Assembly (NCBI GenBank): GCA_027604505.1
Contig: JADIIX010000233.1
Coordinates: 1-23,226 of the forward strand
DNA length: 23,226 nucleotides
Direction: 5' to 3'
Source: Gonapodya sp. JEL0774
Lineage: Eukaryota > Monoblepharomycota > Monoblepharidomycetes > Monoblepharidales > Gonapodyaceae
The position numbers were made by a program, and so were the translations under genes. The notes beneath the pieces were generated by a model. That model worked only from the letters and a program-made list of their open reading frames with translations, did no database searches and was not told the origin of the DNA. This document shows, piece after piece, positions 10,218 through 18,689 of this stretch. Numbering within the stretch: the stretch's first letter is position 1; the number at the start of each line of letters is the position of its first letter.

Positions 10218-10872
10218 AGTTTCCCGATGGCGGGAACGCACTTAACCTGCAGACATGCTCCCAAGGTATTAAGCACGAAATGCGTAACACACATTTCCTG
10301 TAGATTGTCCCTGGGCGCCACGCATTGACCATGTGCGGCTAAGGGCATGGCAACAGCTAGGTGTGACCAGCTTGCAGGCCCTGACAATAATACGTTATTG
10401 TGGTTTCGGGAAGCCCCAGATGTCACGCGTAGCAGGCGGTTAATGGTGGAACAACAAGCAGAGCCAAAGTAGACTCACTTGCCGCGCAGATGGTTCTCCT
10501 ATGCAGTAGTGCCTGGCGGACGGACCCGTACAAGTGTTACCATGATTGCGAATTGTTTCAAAGCGATTCATAGAGCTAATACAATGTCGTTTTACATTTT
10601 GAATGCACTAGCAGGCATCAAAGTTCAACTGACTCGATGAGCCCAACTAAGCTAGGACGGAGCCCTCCTCAGGTGCATAGCACAGGTTCATGGTTGGAGG
10701 GTTATTTTCCCTGGTATTGATCAACTGTTTGTGGATAGCACACTCAAAAGTTGACTGTGGCAGCGCCTATGCCAATACCTACTCCATTATGTACTGAAGT
10801 ATGCGACAAAGCGGCTCAAAGTCAGCCACAGACACCAATTGTGTCGCCCACCAGCAGATAAACTGCCAATGA
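10218..10872. other. no gene supported
   Basis: No convincing frame, RNA gene or repeat is visible in this stretch. Its right end may hold the upstream, decayed part of the retroelement Gag region, since Lys- and Arg-rich codons appear in the frame that leads into the zinc knuckle at 10921. Confidence 0.4.
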
Positions 10873-11262
10873 GCAAAATGCAAGCGATACGCAACCCCTG
10901 CCTAAAAGGGGAAGGCTCTCTGCAACTGGTGCAAATCTCATCAACATTGAGAACACCAGTCAAAACTCCAAATTGAGTGACAAGGAGCACCTGACATCGA
11001 GTCAGAGGCACAAATAGGCGTAGTTGAAGTACACATTGATCCTGCATATAATTTGCGCGGAATCGTACTGGACGCATTACCAGATATGGGTGCATCGATC
11101 TTGGCGATAAGTTAAGACACAGACTCTAAGTACTTTCATAAAGAAGAACAATACAAACGACTAGCCAGTCATCCCAATTTTCTTATACGAATATACAATC
11201 AAGTGCGAGGGATGGATCAATCAATCACTGTGCCACTTCCCACCCCCATCCCGCAACTTTGA
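10873..11262 (+). mobile_element. decayed retroelement fragment: Gag zinc knuckle and aspartic protease
   Basis: One plus-strand frame, broken by stops at 10903, 10948, 10978 and 11113, reads KGKALCNWCKSHQH, a CCHC-like knuckle in which the last Cys is lost. It then reads GVVEVHIDP and LDALPDMGASILAIS, then a stretch ending QVRGMDQSITVPLP, and stops at 11260-11262. The L-P-D-x-G-A-S-I core is the active-site loop of retropepsin-type proteases of LTR retroelements (usually D-T-G; here D-M-G). No reverse transcriptase or LTR could be identified. Order and motifs fit a Ty3-like Gag-Pol remnant, but the superfamily is inferred. With four stops it cannot be active. Confidence 0.6.
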
Positions 11263-12180
11263 CTCCGGCCTCACTTCTATCATCCTCTTTGGTCACAGGC
11301 AACCTTTGCAAGCTTTGGATAAACCTTTGTTCTGGGGTCACCCGATGCGTGGAGGGCCGGCAGCGGCAAGCTCGGAGTTACTTTGACACAGCTTGTGTCA
11401 ACGGCGCAGCGGAGATACTTGTTGTGCACAGACTGATGGAACGGTGCCCTTGCAAACGTTGAGAGCCTACTAAACTAGGGTCTCACAGGCCTGAGATCAA
11501 ATTGTGGGGCTCCCATATTGGGCGAGGAACAATTGTGGGGGATGGAGGTGACTGTGGTTGTCAGGTGGAGGAGTTTTATGTATTCGGGAGGTTCTGGACT
11601 GCACCACGCAGTTGGAGGATTTGTGACGGCCCAGACCCTTGGCGTTGGGCAGTGTGTGTTGGAACTTGGAAGGCAGCAACCAGAAAAAATTAACAAAGTG
11701 CTCCTTGTAGGGGGGTCCAAATCCACTGCTTGTTTACCTTGTCAATTCTTTCAGTATCAGTGGTATTACTCTGGCTGAGATGAGCACAACACACTATGAG
11801 GTAAGTTCTCACTTCACATTTTGTTCTGCTGGGTTTGATGTGTGGTAAGTGGTTGCCACCAGGCACCGGCACTTGGACTTTTGTTTCATGTACTCATCTG
11901 TCCACACTTGCCTCTTGGTCCTTACAAGGGACTATATAGAAGGTTGCATCTTGTGGTTGTTTTGCTTCTACAGCTCATCAGTCATTTGAGGAACAAGGTT
12001 CAGGAAGGTGTTCACTGAGGCACAGTCAAACCTAGGAACCAAGTTGAAACACAAGTTGGTACCATTACAACTCTCTCTTGTTTAGCTGGCTTGTGGTAGC
12101 AATGAATCATCTTGCGTACCCATTTAGATTCTCTCCCCGTGAAAATTCACTTTCCTCCAGACTTCGAATATGCACTAGTT
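11263..12180. other. no gene supported
   Basis: Several frames of 60-86 codons overlap on both strands at 11475-11780, but none has a motif. If the protease fragment continued into reverse transcriptase it should be here; I could not recognise its conserved blocks. Likely decayed repeat DNA. Confidence 0.35.
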
Positions 12181-12207
12181 TGAACAGGTTGAACGGGTTG
12201 AACCAAC
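12181..12207 (+). repeat. three 9-base units with TGAAC core
   Basis: TGAACAGGT, TGAACGGGT and TGAACCAAC follow one another directly. The TGAAC core resembles the decamer arrays at 8.4 and 10.0 kb, though the period is 9 rather than 10. Confidence 0.5.
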
Positions 12208-12228
12208 GGTAACATTAACATAGTCTGT

Positions 12229-12910
12229 TCAGAAACAAATACAAGCATCACAACCAATCCACTGGCTGCGGAGATCTACAGTGTGACACACCCCACATAC
12301 TTCTGTCACATTGGCCCTTGGGGACATTGTCTTCCAACCCACCTGCACTGTCGTCTCAATCTGAGGCAGCATCTTCATCTTTGGAAGTTTCAGATGCTGA
12401 AGATTCTGTGTCTGATTCCTGCTTATTGGAAACATTATGTTTTGGTGTTCAGACGAATGTGATGTGTGTCATTGCCCCATCATGCAACACACTCACCTCT
12501 TTTCTTGCTCTTGTACATGATGTCCAGGGCTGTCTGGTTAAGGAGTTGATCACCAAGGAATGGCTGGACGCTGAACACTGTGTGTTGGTCTGCTTCCCCT
12601 TCAAAGACAGGCTGTCCAAACAAGTTACATCATGGACAGCCAGTGGTGAAGGTGGAGGAAAGTCTTCCACTGTGTCTGCCAACATGTCAAACTGGTGAAA
12701 ACATAGTGAGCAGTCTTGATCAGGTGTGGTGGTGAGAGATAGTTTACAATGGCTTGAGAATGACCCACCAGAAAATTCAGGCCTCCTCCACATCCTGAAT
12801 ACTTTTCAGGAACTTGCTCCACCACTTTCTCATCACTAAAATTGTCAAACCCCCAGGAAAATATCCTCGAAGTTGCTGAGAGGCGTGTCTGGGGGAGGTA
12901 GTGTGAAAGA
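12229..12910 (-). pseudogene. decayed reading frame ending in a PHD-like zinc motif
   Basis: On the minus strand, coding-like pieces follow each other in shifting frames. About 12900-12853 reads PPDTPLSNFEDIF. About 12855-12745 reads WGFDNFSDEKVVEQVPEKYS. About 12724-12615 contains DCSLCFHQFDMLADTVEDF. About 12630-12490 reads QPVFEGEADQHTVF then FLGDQLLNQTALDIMYKSKK. About 12417-12358 is acidic and serine-rich (ESDTESSASE). At 12297-12232 comes CGVCHTVDLRSQWIGCDAC. The last is C-x2-C-x8-W-I-x-C-D-x-C, the first half of a PHD-type finger; the expected W-[FY]-H and final Cys have been lost (a TGA follows, then TDYV). Frame changes and the missing residues point to decay. Acidic-plus-PHD C-termini occur in some fungal DDE transposases, so a dead transposon is my best guess, but no catalytic core was found. 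Confidence 0.4.
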
Positions 12911-14522
12911 TGTGGCTGCAGCCTGGTGGGATAATTGAGCTAGCACAGATGGTTCCGAAAGAAGGGGTTAGTTTAGCGGTGGGACAGTAATCAGAGAGAG
13001 GCAACTCCAAACAAGATTCCCACATGCAACCACAGGATTGTCAAAGAGCGTGGGGTATGAGCATGGAAGAACCTAACATAATTTGTTTCAGTAGTGCACT
13101 CACAGGAAGAAGACAATCACAACCACAACTTGTGAGAAAGTGAAACTCCCATATGATGGGTCTGCTCAGAACTTGCAGGAAAGGTAGAGAATAGATTTTT
13201 CATTGTGTGGGACCCCTTGGAAGTGATCTGGGGTGTGCCTGAAGCATGTTCCACATTCCAGTTACATTCACTTTTGAAACACCAGCAAGTGATGTTGCTT
13301 TTCAGATGCAAGAACGATACCATTTTTTTGAGCAAGGGGACAACCTACCAGCTTGTGGACCACACATATATTATTTGCTTCTCTTCTGTGCTGTAGTCCC
13401 ACTTGCGCAACTGGCAACCCTGCCCCAGCCCCGCCCCTCCCCTCTCCCGAATATGCAAAGTCTGCCATCTTAGTCAGCCCATCACAAATCTTGTTTATTG
13501 GACAAAGCTATATTATGGAAAAATGATCCAGTGATGGATGGCTGTAAACAGAGAAAACCTTCAAATAGAAACATATTACAAACATCTCAAAAGTACCTGT
13601 TCAGTATCCTGTGCAATACTGCAAGCTCTTGCTTTGTTGGCTGATCAATTCAACTTGCCAACTCAATATCAGCACTTGGAGGGACATTTCCCTCAATGGG
13701 TACCATGGCAAGTGATCTAGCAACATACAAAAGATGGAGGATGTCCTTGTTATTGCTGAGATTGGGCTTTGCTGGCCCCCCCCCCCCCCAACCACACCTA
13801 TCAACAATGAATGGTGTGAGATTCAGATCTATATCTGTGAATTTGCAATGGATGCATGCTTACATCTTGGGATCCCATCACCACTAACTTTGGGAATTTG
13901 AAGTGGAGGACTCCTCCTGAGGCTGTGGCAGACAGTGCTGACAAAGATTTGGTCCAGGCTCAGAGCTTTGTTGAGCCACTGAAGAACGACCAGAATGTAC
14001 ATTGCTTGAGGAATCCCAACATAGGAAATATTCCTGATGTGGTTGTGACCACAGTCCTGAGTCCACAAATGAATTCAAGACAGTGGGCAAGTAGGTATAC
14101 AACTGTACATAACATGTATATGAGTTACAACTTGCACCATGTGCAGCTGAATGATGAATGGGCAGGGACATCTCACATCAGTGTATGGTTACTCACAGTA
14201 GAGGGATGTCAATATACAGATGCGTGCATGGTGGAGGCTGATTGTGGTGTCACAAGGGTGCCTCCGGACTTTTGGCACCAATGACTGACTTGGCAACAGA
14301 GATCCTGGAGAGTTCACGCTTGGGAATGTGCTCCGACTGCAAGTAAAGTCAACTGTTTCAATTCAATAAAATAATCGGTGGAGTGATCGGCCTGATCGAT
14401 CGGGGCGTGGTCGACCACAGCTGACCACAGCACCGACTCTTGTCTACGGTTCCCAACGCACTTTCAGACTCGGCCAGGCATTCCCGGTCGCTCATCGCGG
14501 CACTGCGACCACCCAGCAAAAG
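12911..14522. other. repeat-like or decayed DNA upstream of NAD kinase
   Basis: No intact gene is supported. A minus-strand piece at about 13765-13667 (NKDILHLLYVARSLAMVP) looks coding and may be an upstream part of the decayed frame at 12.2-12.9 kb. A plus-strand frame at 13856-14284 is open for 142 codons without a recognisable domain. A run of 14 C lies at 13776-13789. The last 200 bases should contain the NAD kinase promoter and 5' UTR; an open frame without ATG runs from about 14373 into the first NAD kinase exon, so a longer N-terminus through an unseen upstream exon is possible. Confidence 0.35.
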
Positions 14523-17500
14523 ATGCCACCAACTCTGTTCACGGATTCACTCCCGGATAAACTGCGCGTGGCCACTTCACCCGCGGCAAAGTTCAACCAC
14601 AACGGGAACAGGAACAGGAATGGGAACGGGAACGGGAAGGGGAATGGGAACAAAGCAGATGGTCGAATCCCACTGTCTCTGGAATGCGACATCCGTGTAT
14701 CGTGTAAAGACAGGGGGGGCGTTGTGCAGGTGTGTCTGTCCCACTCCCCATTCTGGTGACGTCACCCTCCTACACTCTCTCTCTACCTCTGCACTCATCA
14801 ACCCCACACACCCCCACGCCCAAGAAAGTCGCAGAGAACTACGGCATGCATTCCCTCTCCTGGATCGACCACTCCTCCGGACTTGGTACGTCTTCTCTCT
14901 CCACACGGCCCACACGCCCACTTTCTACCCATTCACACCCCATCACACCCACGTATTCACATTCTGCTGTTTCTCTTCTCTTGTGTCTCCACTTCAATCC
15001 CCAATCACCTCCCGGCCCAGCCGTCCCACCCCGCACCATCCTCTTCTTCAAAAAACCAAACGAAAAGAAAACCCTAAGGGCCATGAGGGATGTGTCCAGG
15101 TGGGTTTGGTGGGGAAAGGGGGGGGGGAAGTTGGCTGGGTCGGTGGTGGACTGGACGTGGGCACGGGTGCCCTTGGGGGCTGGTGTCACGGGTGCAAGGC
15201 AGACCGTGGCCGGCTGGTGTGGCTTGTTCCGGTGGTCCTCGGGTTTTACATACACGGACATGCGACCCCGTCTCCATCCTCTCTTCCCCTCCCCTCTCAC
15301 TTACCCTCCCCCCCTTCCCCCCTAACCACCCCACCTGCCCACCGCCACCAAGATTCCTCCTCACCCACTACCCCTCCACCCACCTCGTCGTCGAACCCCC
15401 CGTGCACGCCGAACTCGCCTCTTACGACCCCGACCTCGCCGCCCAGTGCTACACCGTTCGCTCGCCTTCGCCTCCGCCTTCCCCATCCCCATCCCCATCT
15501 CTGTCCCACACCGCTTCCCACCTCGCTCCCAACCCCTCACCACCACCCACCGCCTCATCCACCCGCGTCCCCCCGCCCAGCATGGAATACACCCGCGTCG
15601 CAGACCTCGTCATCGCCATGGGCGGGGACGGAACCCTCCTGCACATGGCGAAGGTGTTTCCGTACGAGGTGGGTGCCGGGTGCCGGGTGCCCGACTGCCG
15701 GGGGGCTGTCGGAAGGGGTACATCTCTTTGGGTCGTCTGAGATCACACCCCCCCCCCCCCCCCCCCCTCTTTAGGTCCCCCCAGTGCTCTCCTTCAGCAT
15801 GGGCACCCTAGGTTTCCTCATGCCGTTTGACATGGCCGAGCATAGGGAGATCTTACGCGCCGTGATGGGGCCGGGGACGGAGGTGGAGGGGGCGGCGTCG
15901 AGGGACGGAGGGGACGGAGGAGACGGAGGGGACTCGGAGGGTGTGACGCGCACCACCACCGCCACCACCACCACCACTTCTTCTACCGACACCTGCCCAC
16001 CGCACCCCGCGCCGCCGCACCCCACCACCACCACCACAACCACCTTCACACCCCGCATGCGCCTCCAGGTAGAAATGCGCGACGAGCGGGGCGACAGGGT
16101 GAAGTTGTTTGGGAACGGGGAGGAGGGGGGCCAAGGGGGCCGACTTGGTGGTGGTGGGGGTACCACCGGAGACGACGAAGGCACCACGCTTGGTGAGTCC
16201 ACCCCACCGCACCCGCGTGCACGTCACGGTGCTCGCGCCCCCGTCGTGGTCGCTGTCTGTCGTGGCGGGGCCGGGGGTCGTGACCAAACGTGGTCTCACA
16301 TACCATACCAAACGTCACCTTATTTTCACTTCCGGTACCAACCTTGGCCGTGGCCGTGTCCGTGTTTCTTTTCCTCGTTTTTTTTGGTGCTGGTGGTGGT
16401 AATGGTCGGTTAGACTTCCACTACGCGGCCCAGTTCATGAACGAGGTGGGCATGGGTGCGGGGGTTGGTGCCGTGGCGGGGTCAGGGCAGCTCACACACT
16501 CTCCCACCACCCCTTTCCTGCCCTCCCCCCTTCCCCCCCTCCACCGGCCCCAGCTCCTCCTCCACCGCGGCACGAGTCCCGCCATGGTCACCCTGTCGTG
16601 TTACGTGGACGGAGAGTTCTTCACCAGGACCACGGGGGACGGGGTGATTTTCGCTACGCCCACGGGTTCGACGGCGTGAGCTGCGCAATGGGGGGTTGGG
16701 GCGGGGGAGGGGGGGTGGGAGCCGTCCGGGTCCGGTGCCTCACAGTCTGTCGCACGGCCGCACCCCCTGCCCCCTCCCCGCCTCCCCCCCCCCCCCCAGG
16801 TACGCCCTCGCCTCTGGCGGCCCCCTCGTCCACCCTCTCATCCCCTCCATCCAACTGTGCCCCGTGTGCCCCCAGTCCCTCTCTTTCCGGTCCATCCTCC
16901 TGCCCCCGGACTCGTTCGTGCGGATCGAGGTGGAGAAGCCAGGGCACGGGAGGAAGGGGAAAGGGACCAGTGTGGAGGTCAGCGGGGATGGAAGGATCGT
17001 GGGGCATGTGGGGCCCGGGGGGGCCGTGGAGGTGAGCAAAGGGGGTAGCGGTGGGGGGTGACACCGTGGGGTGTGAATGCGAACACTGTGTAAACCTTTG
17101 GCTCGTCCCCGCCTCGCCCGCTCCGTCCGACACGTTCTACACCGTCCCACACCTTCCACCCCGAACCCGACTCGCCGCGACCCCGACCCTCGTAAGCTCC
17201 GCACCTCACCCTTCCCCGTGCCCACCATCAACCGCCCAGCCCACCGCGTCACCTGGGTCCGCGACACCAACGAGCTTCTGCGGTGGAACGTGGGGTTCCA
17301 CACCCAGCCGCAAACCGCCGAGCAGACCTCGAGCGGATCGGACGGCGGCAGTGATTCGGAGGAGTCGGAGGCGGAGTCGGACCGGGAAGAAAGGGTGAGG
17401 ATGGACGGGATGAGGAAGGAGTCGGTGGGGAGGCGGAGGATGAGTATGGGGTTCGCGTGTGAGGCGAAGAAACCGCCGTCGAGGAGGATGAGCGTCAAGG

Positions 17501-17526
17501 GGGAGCCGGGGAGGGAGGATAAGTGA
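14523..17526 (+). CDS. NADK: NAD kinase (ATP-NAD kinase), nine exons
   Basis: Phosphorylates NAD+ to NADP+ with ATP. Exons 14523-14729, 14825-14885, 15021-15099, 15353-15668, 15775-16192, 16414-16445, 16554-16675, 16800-17031 and 17197-17526 total 1797 bases in one frame: 598 residues plus TGA. Every junction is GT-AG and in phase. Family landmarks appear in order: PPRTILFFKKPNEK (ATP-side strand), GGDGTLLHMAKVF (catalytic GGDG at about 206-209), VLSFSMGTLGFLMPF, QFMNELLLHRG, TGDGVIFATPTGSTAYALASGG, PLVHPLIPSIQLCPVCPQSL, and PFPVPTINR near the end. Two family-atypical insertions are visible: a Pro/Ser-rich stretch before GGDG, and a Gly/Asp-then-Thr-rich stretch after LGFLMPF. The C-terminal tail after NVGF is acidic then basic. 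The N-terminus has an Asn-Gly/Arg repeat. The ATG at 14523 has A at -3. Upstream in the same frame there is no ATG before a stop, so the start is likely but an upstream exon is not excluded. Cytosolic or mitochondrial location cannot be decided. Confidence 0.93.
14601..14651 (+). repeat. GGGAAC-type hexanucleotide repeat in NAD kinase exon 1
   Basis: About eight imperfect copies of GGGAAC/GGAAC-A. In the NAD kinase frame they code for alternating Asn and Gly/Arg/Lys. The repeat keeps the frame because the unit is six bases, and is likely variable in length between strains. Confidence 0.7.
15669..15774 (+). other. NAD kinase intron 4 with a 20-base C run before its acceptor
   Basis: The donor GTGGGT follows FPYE and the acceptor CTCTTTAG precedes VPPVLSF. 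A run of 20 C (15748-15767) takes the place of a T-rich polypyrimidine tract. Intron 7 (16676-16799) likewise ends in 14 C directly before its AG. Confidence 0.85.
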
Positions 17527-17807
17527 CGGGAGGGGGCGGAGGTCCGCGAAGTGTTTGTTCGTTTGGGAACTGGGAATTTGGCCCGTTCACGTTTTCACGA
17601 TTGGCGGGTTGGAGTTTCAATACGTGAGATTCAGTGGTGGAATATGCATCGCTCAATATAAATTGGTCTCAGCAACTAGCGCAGTTCGAGTCAGATTGCA
17701 GATATAAATGATCCAACTGTTGTATACAACAAACCGAGGCCGAGGAACCGGCAGAAAAGTGCGTTGACATACAATCCTCACTTACGCGCACTGATCTCCA
17801 TCTAGCA

Positions 17808-18186
17808 ATGCTCGCCCGTCTTTCGACAAGTCTTCGCACCATCACCACCACCACGCCAGAGCACCTGTTGCGTCGAGGAATCAAACCTGACGTGGTCCGT
17901 CCCGCCCTCTTCTCCACCAAACTAGCGCCTGAGGGTGGATTTTTGATGTCGTCCAAGGGGAAAACCAAGGGGATGGATAGTGAAGCGTACAAGGTGAGCC
18001 GCCAGAGAGAGCATACCATATGTTGTGAGCGTTACATGTGACGGCAAATGACGTGTGACGGGATTTCAACCCGATCAGAAATTCGACAAGCCGGCCCAAG
18101 TAAAGAGCTTTTCAGAAATCAAGGAAGAGACAGCAAAGCGCCCGACACGAGTTGAGTGGCGGCTCTCGTGGGTTTCTTTCCGTTGA
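17808..18186 (+). CDS. small two-exon protein with mitochondrial-type N-terminus, function unknown
   Basis: Exon 1 is 17808-17993 and exon 2 is 18079-18186, with an 85-base intron (GTGAGC to GATCAG, phase 0); 97 residues end at TGA. The N-terminus MLARLSTSLRTITTTT is rich in Arg, Ser and Thr without acidic residues, as in mitochondrial presequences. The rest is basic and soluble (LAPEGGFLMSSKGK, then FDKPAQVKSFSEIKEETA in exon 2). I do not recognise the family. It starts about 280 bases after the NAD kinase stop, on the same strand. Support comes from the good splice sites and the presequence-like start; a third exon cannot be excluded because the end of exon 2 (WRLSWVSFR) is not conserved in any family I know. 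Confidence 0.5.
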
Positions 18187-18689
18187 GTGTGGCCGCCCAC
18201 TCACACGTCATCTCGTGACTGCCCTTTCGAAAGCCCCTTCCTGAAGAGCAAGCGATACCAAGCGGGACAAGTGTGAGGTGAATTAGAACTCTCTTTGAGA
18301 TGCGAGCTTGGTCTGACCATTCCTTGTGATGTCCGACACCGACCCAACCTCGACCATTCAGCTCTTTCTACGAGCACGATCAGGTATCTTCAGCTACCAA
18401 TTCTACAGGTCGAATAGAACTCAACGACAACCTTATGAATTTGCTTTTTCAATGTCCACTTTCTTAAAATATGGCAACAAAGATACTGGAGGAACATGAG
18501 GGAGGATTGGCAGCCATCACTTTGAAGGTAGGGAGCCCTCAACCGCGACAAAAGTTGTTTAATTCTTGTGCGTTTTTATTTTCTCACCAAGGATGATCGT
18601 GGTAATTCGCTTTGATCATATTCAGGTTCGAAATATGTACAGTGGCGGGAACATAACAAGCGTCTGGCTTGCATGCGGCAAAGTAATCT
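18187..18689. other. convergent intergenic region
   Basis: This region lies between the small plus-strand gene and the stop codon of the minus-strand membrane gene (18690-18692), so it should contain both 3' UTRs and polyadenylation signals. Apart from the short candidate at 18471-18615, nothing else is visible. Confidence 0.45.
18471..18615 (+). other. possible mini-gene or 3' exons, 26 codons
   Basis: ATG at 18471 opens MATKILEEHEGGLAAITLK, followed by a plausible 64-base intron (18528-18591, GTAGGG to CACCAAG, phase 0) and DDRGNSL then TGA. It could be a small peptide, terminal exons of an unseen transcript, or chance. A TAA directly precedes the ATG in frame. Confidence 0.2.

Noticed and set aside
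13856-14284. Plus-strand frame of 142 codons upstream of NAD kinase
   Set aside because: It has no recognisable domain, and the opposite strand also holds open frames there; kept only as a note in the region entry.
14440-15774. Plus-strand open frame of 444 codons overlapping NAD kinase
   Set aside because: It runs through introns in a different frame, is mostly Pro/Ser/Thr low complexity and has no domain, while the spliced NAD kinase frame shows all family motifs.
16740-17498. Minus-strand open frame of 252 codons
   Set aside because: It is antisense to the last NAD kinase exons in GC-rich DNA, where stop codons are rare; no motif is present.
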